The notes under the pieces were generated by a model, which was not told where the DNA came from, did not search any database, and worked only from the letters and a program-made list of their open reading frames with translations. Of a stretch of 64,000 nucleotides of DNA, positions 14,201 to 25,100 are shown one piece after another (within the stretch, counting starts at the first letter, position 1; each line of letters opens with the position of its first letter). The stretch is from contig NW_020170386.1 in the NCBI RefSeq assembly GCF_000524195.1, forward strand, positions 706,105 through 770,104, given 5' to 3'. A program made the position numbers and the translations under genes. The stretch is from Echinococcus granulosus (lineage: Eukaryota; Platyhelminthes; Cestoda; Cyclophyllidea; Taeniidae).

Positions 14201-14355
14201 TATTGACCAGTGCGGTCTACACTGTTGACATTTGTGGCGTACATTATTTATCTGCCCCTTGCTTACTTCAGGCAAACCCCATTGTCCATAAGAAATCCTC
14301 GAGGCAACGCACCAAAAAGCCTTCACGAGTAAACCCCCCACCTCGCAGCACCTGA
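2246..14355 (+). CDS. CEP295: CEP295-like centriolar protein, ~2316 aa, 22 exons
   Basis: Proposed exons: 2246-2347, 2378-2578, 3066-3375, 3563-3716, 3966-4116, 4426-4877, 4943-5123, 5746-5934, 6682-7050, 7123-7384, 7702-7787, 7863-8708, 9106-10305, 10373-10726, 10955-12349, 12539-12740, 12954-13055, 13405-13482, 13636-13686, 13728-13794, 14081-14195, 14272-14355. Every junction has GT-AG and the phases agree from ATG to TGA. The N-terminus resembles CEP295, a protein needed for centriole-to-centrosome conversion. ILKRRQIRIVQVRR matches its ILKEDYERRRKLRLLQVRE stretch. DSFGYGHRIA matches SMGEGHRQA, and a helical R/A/E-rich segment then runs into ALPPP. The remainder is Ser/Pro/Thr-rich and looks disordered. 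I saw no ALMS motif at the C-terminus. Exons 10, 11 and 16-20 are the least certain. Identity rests on about 150 N-terminal residues recalled from memory. Confidence 0.55.
10955..12349 (+). repeat. Degenerate Ala/Lys/Ser/Val protein repeats in one 1395-bp exon
   Basis: This single exon of the CEP295-like gene codes for 465 residues in phase 0 at both ends. The composition is strikingly biased: short units such as VGSKSIDVKAS, SVDAKVGSKE and ARGADAKPIGVKI recur with an irregular period of about 10-14 residues. There is no recognised domain. The bias leaves the opposite strand open in long stretches (10993-11568 and 11569-12006), which I treat as shadows. The unit resembles low-complexity linkers more than any enzyme fold. 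Confidence 0.6.
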
Positions 14356-15225
14356 CCGCCTCATCCTGCCCTTGTTCACGCCTCTACCAAAAGTGTTGAA
14401 TCAGAGCCCGTGTGTCTTTGCGAGTTTGATCAATTTGGCAAATGTCTCCTGCTCTCTGTCTGACTTTAGCCTCAGTTAGGCGTTCCCTTTTCTCAAATAC
14501 GAAATGATAGAACGTTGCTTCTCATATTGATCACGGGTTCGTCTCAGGAATCGTTTTGGTTCACGCAAGTGATTTGCGTTTCGTTTTAATAAATCCAATT
14601 TTGTTCTACTTCTCTGACGACATTCTAATTTGAAATGTGGTTTGCTTTGGTATAACTCGGTTGGTTGGCTGGTGGACTCGAACACGGGCTGGGGCTTTTA
14701 AGGCTGACTTGGTGCAGGTCGCCCTAGCGGTCGGTTTGCTCTAAAGTATTTGTGAAGGCTGTGGAGTTGTCGACGCTTGAAGGTGTGCCCATCTACTGCT
14801 TTGTCAGCGTGGATGAGAGCCGCGCAGGTTTTTACGCGTATCGCAGACATGATAAATAATGGAAGGTAGGGAAGCTAAACAATACGATCTCAGCGACGAC
14901 GAGGACAACTCAAAGCATTCTTTAACATGATATTTAGATATTTTAGGGAAAAAAGTTCAGACGTGACCTTAGAAATATTTTGATTTTATTGCATATACTG
15001 AACTGAACATAAATTGTTGACATTGTGACTCTGCCGAACGGACGAACCAACCCTAATTTCGCTAAATATTGCGACCTATTAATTGTTACTTTCCGAAATT
15101 ATGAGTATATTAAAATTACCTATTCAGTTATTTCGATCTGATGAAACAAATACAAAACCTTAAATGGCGGGAGCTCCCCCACGAAAGGGTAGTTGTTTTA
15201 GTTAGCGCTTCAGTGATCGGTGGGG
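14356..15225. other. Intergenic between CEP295-like gene and UNG
   Basis: This stretch probably holds the 3' UTR of the upstream gene and the promoter and 5' UTR of UNG. A 23-codon acidic ORF (14859-14930, with DLSDDED) opens upstream of UNG. It could be an upstream ORF or chance. A CTTCAG acceptor-like site ends at 15213, 12 bases before the UNG start codon, and might be a cis- or trans-splice acceptor. Confidence 0.4.
14588..14593 (+). terminator. Candidate poly(A) signal AATAAA
   Basis: AATAAA lies 233 bp after the proposed stop codon of the CEP295-like gene and is the first canonical signal in that direction. Confidence 0.4.
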
Positions 15226-16901
15226 ATGTCTGCTCAGCAAAGTATTCTAAAATTCTTAAGGAGATCATCGCCAGAATTTGGCCCAAAGAGCAAGGTGCAA
15301 CGAACCGAGTGCGACTCATCAGTGGCAAAAGCCTCAAGTGACAAAGAAATTGTTAACATATCCCCCGATGATGCAAGTAGCCGGTCTCAGATTAACCGCA
15401 GCGTTGCGGAACTTAAGCTCAAACTGCCGAACGCTGTTAAAACCTTGATTCGAAATATGGATTCAGAGTGGTGCTTCTATTTGGCAAGCGTAATCAGAAG
15501 TGATTCCTTTACAAAATTGGCAAACTTCATAGAACAGGAACGAGCCAAGACCACTATCTATCCCCCACAAGAGGAGGTGAGTTCTATGTATTTTAAGTTT
15601 GCTATAAACTATCTTTAAAATGTCCTCCGTGGATGAGACACTTTGGAGTCTCATCTGTTTTAGCTAGTTATCTGTATCTATGTATGATTGTCCTTGCATA
15701 ACGATGCAAAGGAAGTTGGATTTTAACATTTTTGGCTGCTAGGAATATGAACTGCTGTTTACCCCATGCTCTATATTCACCACTGTCTTTTTTGAATTTG
15801 AGTTTGACTTAGGCATTGGTGGCAATATATCGACCTGTTCACTTTTTTGTGGTTGTTATTCGATAACGTTTTCTAATTCACAGTTTTCGACCATAACTGT
15901 CTTTGTGATGATGTGATAAATCGGACTTTGTTTAATGTCCGCACATTTATTTATTGGTAGAATTGGACATTTTTTTCTTTAAAGCATTGTATGAGAAGAG
16001 ATAAAACCACTTTTTTCCTTTTATGGCACACATAGCTTGTTTTCTAACTCTCCACAACCTATTTTCATGCCTATAAAGACCAAGTATATACCCATAATTA
16101 ACACTTTTATAACATAGAACAGGCTTATTTATGTATGACTTTTCACCATGAATTTCATAGGTCTTTACGTGGAGCAAGTTGACACCGCCGAGGAGGGTGC
16201 GGGTGGTTATATTAGGCCAGGATCCCTACCATGGTCCGCGACAGGCGCACGGATTGGCCTTTTCGGTGAGGCAGCCGCAGCGCCCTCCACCGAGCCTGCT
16301 TAACATGTACAGGGAGATTGCTTCTGACTGCGACACCGTGCCCGAGGGCTGGCCGCCCTGTCACGGGGACCTTACTCGCTGGGCGGAGCAGGGCGTCCTC
16401 CTACTAAACGCTGTCCTCACCGTCCGCGCTTCTCAGCCGAACTCGCATAAGGACCAGGGTTGGGAGAAACTTACTGGGGCTGTCATTAACTACATCAACC
16501 TCCACTGCTCAGTAGGTACACAACTTGTAAATCTGCTTCCGTTGTAACTGTTCATAATTCTCATAAGCTTGAGATTGGAGGTTGTTATCGGGGTAGTTGC
16601 ATTTTACTTGGACAAGAGTTGATGGCTTCTGTTTGTTTCTTTTTTATCCCATTATTTAATGACATCCCATCATCTAGCTTAACTTTTTCATCAAAAGCAT
16701 GTCGTATTTCTGCTGTGGGGAGCGAATGCGCAAGCTCAAGGCGCGGGCATCGATAGGAAGAGACATCTGGTCTTGCATGCCCCCCATCCCTCTCCCTTTT
16801 CTGCTAACCGCGGTTTCTTCGGCTGCAAGCACTTCAGCAAAGCGAACGCCTACCTCAAGGAGCATCATCTGGAGCCGATTAAGTGGACAGATCTTTCATG
16901 A
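15226..16901 (+). CDS. UNG: Uracil-DNA glycosylase (UNG family 1), 301 aa
   Basis: The enzyme cuts uracil out of DNA to start base-excision repair. Exons are 15226-15576, 16161-16511 and 16698-16901, each a whole number of codons. The family signatures are present in order: water-activating loop GQDPYHG with the catalytic Asp, QAHGLAFSV, Pro-rich loop [25 protein letters not shown], and the leucine-loop motif [19 protein letters not shown]. Length is close to the human protein (~304 aa). I chose the ATG at 15226 because it places [10 protein letters not shown] at the very N-terminus. That matches the PCNA-binding position of human UNG2 (QKTLYSFF), here with Leu in place of the last aromatic residue. 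The PCNA motif suggests a nuclear form. The exon 3 acceptor (TCAAAAG) is weak in pyrimidines. Confidence 0.95.
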
Positions 16902-19211
16902 TCGCATTGTTCCATCAGATTCAGGCGTTTACCGGGTATTTTTTTGTAATTACTAGATAACGTTTTAATTAACCTGCCTATGTTGGTATAAACTTTTCTG
17001 CATCGTTTATCTGACTTGTCTCGGTCATTACTAGTTTCAATCATGGATAATCAGCAACAGATTTATAATAGGAGTTGAAACAGTACCCGATTCGCTCTGT
17101 TCGCATCCTGGTCGGTTCGCTGGCGAACGTGTTTTTTCGGTTGGTCGCCTTACCATTTGGGTCAGACTCATCTTGGTGGTATAGCAGTGATCTCTACTTG
17201 AGTAGGCTTGCACATATTGACATGTCTCTCGCTTGTCTGCCATCACCACTAATGCACCCAGAACCCTCAACTTTAGCTGCTGGTTAGTTCACAGACAAGT
17301 GATCTAGAGTTACCCGATAAATAATACTCACTGGGCTATTTCTGTTTTTCAAGTACAACACGTAGGAAAGCCGATAAGCAGTTATCGGTGACTTTACGCC
17401 GTTTGGGTTCTTGCGGTTCGTGTTAAGAATTACTCCGCGGAATTGCTCAACGTTGGGCTCTCACTGCTTGTCAGCGCTTGTTTTGTGGACTGTTATGTCA
17501 TGCTGCAACACCTTTAGTACTAGGTAACTAAGACACAATGGCAGTGGTTGGAGCAGTAATGAATTGCATCGTAAAATGTCAAAATGAAGTACTTAAAATT
17601 TGTCAGTTCGAGGACACTTCCTTGATGGTTAGAGTAGGGTGAGGTTTGCACTTGTTTACGGGAACGAGGTATTACGCCTTAGAAACCGGCACTTGTTCAC
17701 ATCTATCACCTGCTTAGTTGAGGCTTTAAAGGTAGAAAAGGGGTTGTATGCTTACAAGCCTCAGCCACGGTGAATTCGGGATCCTGGATGGGGACGTGGT
17801 CTGTTAGAAGTCCGTACAACATTGGACTAGATACAGAAAATTACTACACAGATGGGGGTGGCTAAACATGTACAAGGGTTCATACTGTTGTGCGGAGTGG
17901 GTCTATATCTGTGAAAGGTGGAGGGATTCTGAGTGGGTTCGAGGGTATCTTTCAGATACCATCACCGTAGTCTCCACTTGAGTGCCGGGTAAGGGGCGAA
18001 GAACCTGGTCTGCTGGAATATTGGATAATGGCCAAGTGGTAGAACGCTTATTTGGCTAGCTTAGGCTTCCCCGGGGTAGTACCCTCTTCTTCCTGGGATG
18101 AGAGGCTAGCGAAAACCATATGACGTGTGACGTCGTGGTTCCGTGCAAAGGAGGAGGCCCGTCAGGCTATTGTATAGTAAAGCCAGTGGAAGGACCATCA
18201 AATAGGCCAGATCAGCCGCCGCTAGTTAACAGTTTAGTAGCAATCTTGTTAAGTTTCCGTGAGCATACGATGTTAACCAAGCTAAAATGTGGAATGAGGC
18301 CAAGACTACTGACGGGTGTTGAACATAAGCAACTATGCACATGAAAGAAAGGTGTACCATAAATCAAGGCCAAAAGCATGAAGCTAGTGACCATAGGTGT
18401 ATGCGGGTGTTAGTGGCCACTTGGATGCAATATGTTGTAGGTGTGTGTTGTGATATATAGGCCAGCGTGAGAGAATGCTAGCCATGGCACCATTGGTACT
18501 TCGACCACTGGTGGCTGCAATTTTGCTTAACATTAAGACCTTGTAATCCTCCTTCTAATCTCTCAGTTCTTACTGACAACAATAATAATGCTTCTCAAAT
18601 AATGTCTTTTTAGCGTCCCGAGACTTCCCTGAAGATGAAAGAAGACACAATGCTCGGGCAGAATACATGTTCAGCGCAGAGGAGGTGTTTGGGCTATTGG
18701 CATTGCCCAAAGACCAGCCCGCCCAGCAAGGTACAAGTAGGCTAATTCAAAGTACAAAAGTGGTGCGTCACCAATACTGAGGGATAAATCACCATCGTAT
18801 TACATCTTATTACATCCATAAGAGTGTTTCTAAGAAGTGTATTCAAAAATGATAAAAATCAGCCTTTTCTAAGAAATTATATTATTAATTTTACGATTTT
18901 GCTTTTAAATGCCTTCAATACAACCAATCAACTTTACCCATGACAACTATTACTCTTAAATGATGCTAACACTGCTACCTCGACTGCCTGCAATTTATTA
19001 AGGTCAACCTTTGCTACGTATGCCATCTCGGTGCTGGTTTACCTTATGGTGCCGTTGTTCTGCCAGTAATATCAATCTAAATCCGAGTGCTTCAAAATTC
19101 GCCAACTACTTCTCTTAAAAAGATCTGCTGCACTTTTGCGCTTCTTCCCTGTGGTCTTTACCATTTTTTCACATCTTGTGACGACTTTTCTTACCCAGCT
19201 CTTAGACACTT
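16902..19211. other. Intergenic region, repeat-bearing
   Basis: No coding exon was recognised. From about 17330 to 18560 the sequence is less T-rich and more G-rich than its surroundings. It lacks long ORFs and looks like degenerate mobile-element sequence. A third copy of the LTR-like repeat lies at 18609-18804. The last ~100 bp before 19212 are pyrimidine-rich (TTTTCTTACCCAG ends 15 bases before the URI1 ATG), which may be a splice acceptor in the 5' UTR. Confidence 0.45.
18609..18804 (+). repeat. LTR-like dispersed repeat, copy 3
   Basis: A solitary third copy of the 435/1387 repeat, same orientation. It starts TTTAGCGTCCCGAGACTTCC, contains GCTCGGGCAGAATACATGTT, and ends ATCGTATTACA. No partner copy was seen within several kb, so it is either a solo LTR or a separate short element. 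Confidence 0.8.
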
Positions 19212-20171
19212 ATGGAGCAATTTGACAGACTGCTAGAGGAGCAGCAGAAAGCTATCGAAAAAACTGATGATAAAATAAGAAAACTTGGGGCATACACTAA
19301 CGAGTACATGCAACTGAAAACAAGGCTTGAGGACCTATCGAAGTGCTTTTCAAAGAGAGTTATTATTCCATTCTCGCCCAGGGCTCTCGTTTCCGCTCGC
19401 TTGATACACACGAACGAAGTTCTCGTCTACTTGGGCGGCAATGCTGGGCACTTTTGCGAGGCATCAACTTTCCAATCCTTATCCATTATCGATAAGAGAA
19501 TCGGGCGCATCCAGCAGGAAATTCTAGAACTTCAGGAACAGAAACGACTTCTAACTGATAGAGTATCCTACACCCAAAGATTGGTCAAAGGCGAACAGCC
19601 GCAGAGTGTCTCAAGCGAAGGTGACGGAGGCGGTGAATTTGAGATACGCGAAGAGTTCGATCCAGAAAGGGAAAAGGAGTGGCAAGCCAAACACAAGAAG
19701 CGTATCCAAGTGGAGAGGATGCGGGAACGTACAAGCATCCACACTAGCCCCCCTTCTCTTCCAGAAATAATAGCTCAAGATGAACTGCCTTCGGATGACA
19801 CATCCCCGGTTTCTCCCGACATCGCTATCTACAGCTCCAGTAACACAGCGCTTCCGGTAGACCCTGACATCAAGGACTGGCATAGGGCGTCCCCAGCCGA
19901 TGTAGTTGCCTTTGTCCAGCGTGAGTGCCGTGGAGCGGAAACCACAAATATTCCCAAACCGGACTGTCCATATCGGCTGCTCACAAAACGCCAGTCTCAT
20001 GGCAAATCTGGTGCTGAGGTTAAATCAGCATCACAGCCGCCAAAATATTCCATTGAACCTTTTTCTCGAATTGTTGAGAAAGGGCGCGCTTCCATTGGGG
20101 ATGCTGACCCTGCCGCAGTAAGTGATGGCCCCGTTTCACGATTTCGAGCACGAAGGAATAAGATCTTGTGA
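19212..20171 (+). CDS. URI1: URI1-like unconventional prefoldin, 319 aa, intronless
   Basis: URI is a prefoldin-family scaffold that binds the RPB5 subunit and takes part in RNA polymerase II assembly with R2TP/HSP90. The ORF is a single exon. Residues ~1-50 form an alpha-helical coiled coil (MEQFDRLLEEQQKAIEKTD). Then comes the prefoldin beta-hairpin region with IPFSPRALVSARLIHTNEVL, matching URI's PFG..A.MPGKLVHTNEV, followed by a second helix. After it sits FEIREEFDPE, matching the conserved IREE motif. The C-terminal half is Ser/Pro-rich and disordered and ends PVSRFRARR, like the URI tail VSKFKAAR. It is shorter than human URI1 (~535 aa), mainly in the disordered part. It converges on RPB7, 341 bp away. 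Confidence 0.88.
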   Translation: MEQFDRLLEEQQKAIEKTDDKIRKLGAYTNEYMQLKTRLEDLSKCFSKRVIIPFSPRALVSARLIHTNEVLVYLGGNAGHFCEASTFQSLSIIDKRIGRIQQEILELQEQKRLLTDRVSYTQRLVKGEQPQSVSSEGDGGGEFEIREEFDPEREKEWQAKHKKRIQVERMRERTSIHTSPPSLPEIIAQDELPSDDTSPVSPDIAIYSSSNTALPVDPDIKDWHRASPADVVAFVQRECRGAETTNIPKPDCPYRLLTKRQSHGKSGAEVKSASQPPKYSIEPFSRIVEKGRASIGDADPAAVSDGPVSRFRARRNKIL

Positions 20172-20296
20172 CTAGTCTTTATGTCAAGATGAACCCTCCG
20201 ACCTTTGTACTGAAAAAGCCCATTCTCTAGAGCGGCTCCGCGGTGTTCTTTGCTCCCGATTCAAAACTGGTGCTTGGCCATAAGGAAATGGTTCAA

Positions 20297-20302
20297 ATTA
20301 AA
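20297..20302 (+). terminator. Candidate poly(A) signal ATTAAA
   Basis: The variant signal ATTAAA lies 125 bp after the URI1 stop codon, inside the 341-bp gap to the convergent RPB7 gene. Confidence 0.35.
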
Positions 20303-20512
20303 GCATGACTGCTTCATTCCCACTATAAGGGTTACCAAATCGTATGAAAACTGACTCAGAAAATCAAATGGAACGCTTTATAAAGTTTGCAAATATGTAC
20401 AAATGACTGCGTATTCGGTTTCTCATGCGCAAGGACTTAAATGTGGAAAAAGTACTGATGAGTAACGCAGAGATAGCACAGCGGAAATAACGATAAAATG
20501 GCAGAAGTAATG

Positions 20513-21374
20513 TTACAACGTGCCTAGGTAGTCGTCCATCAGCGTGCCAACAGCAAACTACAAAAAATGGAGGCGGTTGATCCACTCATTTCCAATTACT
20601 AGTCCAACTAAAAGTTACTTACGATGGCGCTAGCATCAACGCGCAAGCCAATTATTCTCAGTCGGATTCGATCCTCCATCTGGACGATATGGGTCTAGAT
20701 ATTAGTCAAAAGTAGAAGAGGTAAGCTCTCGATTCAGGCAATGGATGGTTAATATACAAAAAGCGCTCAAATTTAACTTGTGTGATTAACTGCTGCTCTA
20801 CAAATGTACATTCACATAAGTCCCACAAAGTCAGTGAGCAAGATAAAATCGCAAAAGGAGTCAAGCTTGACCTCCTCCTCTTCGTCGTCCTCATTCGCAT
20901 TTTCATTCGTTGGCTCGGCACCTTCGAACTTGATGTTTTGAGGGATGGACTGCAAAATAATGCGCTAATTCACCTTACATATTTGGATATAAATATGCTC
21001 AGCGGACCAGCCTCTGCAAAAACGCCAACTTTATTAATTTGAGTAACAACTGCATCAATGACTTCTCCTTTAAAAGGTCGGAATACAATGGCTCGGTACA
21101 CTATGTGGTACTGGACAAATCCTCGACCAGGAAGGAGCATCCCAGCTCCAATATGGTCAATGTTTGTTACTGCAACAATAAATCCATATCTGTGATTCAA
21201 ATTTCTAATAATATCCTTACTTGCCAGAACATGTGCCTTCAATATCCGAAAAAAGCTTCGCCTTTACTGTCTCAATTAGGTTTGGACCAAAGTATTTGGG
21301 ATGCAATAAAATCTCATGTTCTAACTGCATCTACAAAACTGAGATTCTTAAGCGGTTATTACATGATAGAACAT
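20513..21374 (-). CDS. POLR2G: RNA polymerase II subunit RPB7, 175 aa, 6 exons
   Basis: RPB7 pairs with RPB4 to form the stalk of RNA polymerase II and binds emerging RNA. Exons in transcript order: 21363-21374, 21221-21330, 20979-21189, 20872-20949, 20623-20694, 20513-20557. They total 528 bp with consistent phases. The first exon codes only for MFYH. The translation follows the family closely: [82 protein letters not shown], then [19 protein letters not shown] and the terminal [11 protein letters not shown]. The exon-4 linker is unusually acidic ([11 protein letters not shown]). Introns of 32, 31, 29, 177 and 65 bp. The 177-bp intron uses the less usual donor GTCAAG. Human length is 172 aa. 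Confidence 0.95.
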
Positions 21375-22139
21375 GTTGCAGGGCCTAAGAGCTAGATGAG
21401 AAAAAGAATGACGAAAACGGCCAAAGTAGCAATGGACGGGGAGGTTAAGGAACCAATGATGGTGGAAGCAGGCAATCCAGCAAAAGTAGCGGGTGGGTAG
21501 TCACCGCATAGGATTGTCGTAAATAGATTGCATTCGATAAACCAAATCAACAAAATTCCCTTATAAGTGTTTTCTTCCCAAAAGTTCCTTAAATAATAAT
21601 TTTTAAACTAGACTTGAGGACTAAAAAAATTTGCAAACAATAACATCCAAAAAAATATTTTCTCATCCACCCTAATGCTTCGTGCATTTAAGATTACCGA
21701 AGTGGATAAAGTCGAACTTGCAACCGATTAAATATAATAAAAAAGTGTTTTTGGTGATATTAGCATCTCAGTAACGAATAAACTTGCCACAGGTGATTAA
21801 CACTTTAGTGTTGTTTGCTGAAATGTATTGGAAGTATCTTAGCTGCCTTTATGTATCATTATATAGCGCGTTTATCCATTTTAATAGGTTCTTATTTGCA
21901 GTTAGGAAAATGGTTCTTATAATAGTGCTCATTCCAAAATATAGAATTTTATTTACCTTTTTTAAATTTTTAAATTTTAAAACCTTGTTTGTTGGTGCTA
22001 ACGCTTTAAAACCCTCGAAGGCAATGATTTCCTTTGTCTTCTGATTTTGCCAGAATGCTTTTAACTAACTCCCGGCTCCTTGCCCATTTTAAACTGGTGC
22101 AGTATACGACTGCTTTGTTGAATGGGTGGTTCTCGGTAA
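21375..22139. promoter_or_regulatory. Divergent intergenic region between RPB7 and arrestin
   Basis: This 765-bp AT-rich gap separates the start codons of two oppositely transcribed genes, so it must contain both promoters and 5' UTRs. No TATA element, CpG island or other motif could be assigned with confidence. Short ORFs within it have no family likeness. Confidence 0.4.
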
Positions 22140-25100
22140 ATGGCGGATGCAGAAGGTGAATTTTCAAAAAGACACGGCACTAGAGTATTTAAAAAAAGTA
22201 GCCCGAACGGGAAGGTACCTTTTTTTGTCCATTATAGCACGTCATTAGATCACAGCATATTTATCTAAGAGAGATTTTTTGGATCATCTCAATTATGTTG
22301 ATCCCATCGGTATGCTTTCCGATTTCAATTTAGGTCCGATTTCAAATAGAGGGCGTCGTTCTTGTTGACGAATCATATGTAAAAAATCGTCGAGTTTTTG
22401 TTCATGTTTTGGCTGCGTTCCGATACGGAAGAGAAGATCTTGATGTCTTAGGATTGTCATTCCGAAAGGACCTATTCTTAGCTTCCGCGCAGCTGTATCC
22501 TCCTCAGCAACCATTTTTGGATGGTCTTCCTACAAACCCCATTCCCGTCGTCGCCGTGGCTTCTTGCAATTCAGGAACTAAAAGAAGGAGTCCATCGTCT
22601 TATGAGGAGGAAAATTCTGCCGAACCTGAAAGCACTCCCACCGACTTAAAGCCTCTTACTCGTCTGCAGGAACGTCTGATCAAAAAACTAGGTTCTAGCG
22701 CATATCCGTTTTATTTTGAAGTACGTACTTTTGTACTGCTTGGGAATTTTCTTGCTTTCACTTTATTGATTCGGCACTTCTTTTACGTTGATTAGTTAGT
22801 GCGGCTTATTTTTGTTATATTGGAGTACTTTTGTGGTACATTTGGTTGGGTTGAGCTGCGATAGAATTGCTGGTCGAATTAGTAAGAGTATGTTATGAAA
22901 CGTATCCACAAAATTTGTACTTATTTTTCTAATTATTTAGTTTTGGAGGTCATTAGTGTCTTGCGTGATGTTGCGATTCCTATTTTTTTGTGGTTTATTT
23001 TTCGCCAATCAGTCAACAGGATACTACTGAAATTTTCCTAAAATTAAGATAAAAATGAGGTGATTGTGCTTTTCGTTAAGGTGCCTCTATTTCATGATAG
23101 TACACTCATCCAACATTGTGTTTCACTGGACAATACGTAGCTTTGTTATTTCATAGTTCTTGATATGAACTATTTTGGTCCTATCCTATTTTATCACAAT
23201 TTTATGCCGACACCCAATACCCAATGTGTCATTAATCCAATTTGTCATTCCTAGGTCGATTGCCTACATGATTCACAAGTTTCGTTTTCTCACTTCGTAA
23301 AATTTTCTTTGTCCTCTAAAACTCTCCTCCCTGTAATGATCAATGTCTAAAACGTGTTGCTCCTTGCTTAACCCTTAGCTTTTGTTATTTTGTGACCGGG
23401 TTTCCGTTCCAAACATACCTTGTGACGTATTTTCTGCGTTTTTACCATGGTCTTCGCAACTGCATCGAGTCCCTTCTATGCTGTCACACCTTTTGCTGCA
23501 TGATTACATCTGCACAACGGGCATCCGTGGTCTCTCTTTATGTAAGCAATTAAGAAACGGAAAAGTAACCTTCAAATTGAGGTTTCAGGTTTTACCATTG
23601 ATGGGAAGCCAAACCAATAAAATTTAATGATGTGGCTCTAAAAATTTACCAAATTGCTGCCTTTGTCGTCTTACATTATTCCCTCCCTTAATTTTATTTC
23701 GTTCAGTGTAAACGCAAGCCTGCGCAATCTTTCCCATTCAAAGGCGATCCATGCCTATTTGTGGTTGTTGGGCGTATTGAACACTTCTATTTATTTCTTT
23801 TTTATGTGAAATTAGTAGCTTTTCAGTTTTATCATCTTGGTTGGTTTAGTGTTATAATATCTCCTGACTCCTGTACTTGCTTGAGTCATTGTAAAAGTCA
23901 GTTACCGATCTGTCGAAAATAACTTCCATTTCTAACGCATTATATGAGCCACAGCTGCACCTACTCAAGATAACTAAGGGGGATAGCGATGGTCACGAAA
24001 CTCACGAGCATTAGCTGTGATGTCTCTTGTGTCTCGCTGAAGTATTCCTGTCCTCCCTTGGCATCGTGTTTTTGCCTCGCCTTCGTGTATGGGCTTCCAG
24101 GTCGTTTGTATGCGGTCTTACCACTACGCTTCTGGCCGTTTGGCATTGCATAGAAAGTGTTTTGCGTGTTACTTTTGGTGTTATCACTTTTTTTTCTGTC
24201 CGGCTCAGCGTTCTTGAAGCTTCTGGTCAAGTCTTTACTCATTTACTTGTTCACTTACCGGCTCCTGCAACGATAAGTTTTTTGCTAACTATCAAATGGT
24301 AAATTTAGTGATTTTGTTGGTCATTCTTTTGGCTTGTTGCAGTCAAGTTCACCTCGTCATAGGTTGCAATGAACAATAGCTAATACTATAACCACTTTTT
24401 TTCATAAAACTAATTAAGCGCGGCGATTCGTTCTTTTGTATCGACACCGTAGCCTTCTCAAACCCCCCTCCTTATGGTTTGGGTGCGTAAAGGTCATTCA
24501 GTTCGGTACAGTCTTCCTGCATTCCTGTCCAGTCAGAAGTACGCGACGCCTTATGATGGTTTTCACAATTCTTGAGGTTATTTTCTTTCGTGTGGTTACT
24601 TTAACACGAAAGAACTCAACTATCGCTTTTGGAAAATTCAATTTGTTTGAAGTTTGTATGAGTTGATAATAATGTGTGGACACTGGGGAGTAATCTTTCA
24701 GTTTGCGTAAACGCTATGCATTTTACCTTTTTTCCTTTTTAGCTTCCATTCGCTACGCCGGCTTCGGTCACTCTGCAGCCCGGTCCAAGTGATAGTGGAA
24801 AGGTGTGTAGGTACACGTCGTGCAGTTGTTTATCGATCACCTATATGCTGGCTTTGTGATGTCAAAAGCTATGGAAGGAGAAAATAAGTTGACGTGCATG
24901 GAGTGGAGAGGTCATATCCAATGCTTCAAGTCGAATGCGTGACGATCGCACATGCATACGCGTGTATTGGGGCCGCCAGCAAGGCAACCTGATTGCACTT
25001 GGCTAAGTATTGTCGACTCCACACCCATTTCGTTCACTCATCTCTCAGCCGTAAATGAACCAAGAGCAGTGGTCATGTATCAGTGCTTCAGCGTTTCATC

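Noticed and set aside
17930..18150. Possible tRNA-derived SINE from box-A- and box-B-like motifs
   Set aside because: The order and spacing of the two motifs do not fit a pol III promoter, and no second copy was seen in the window.
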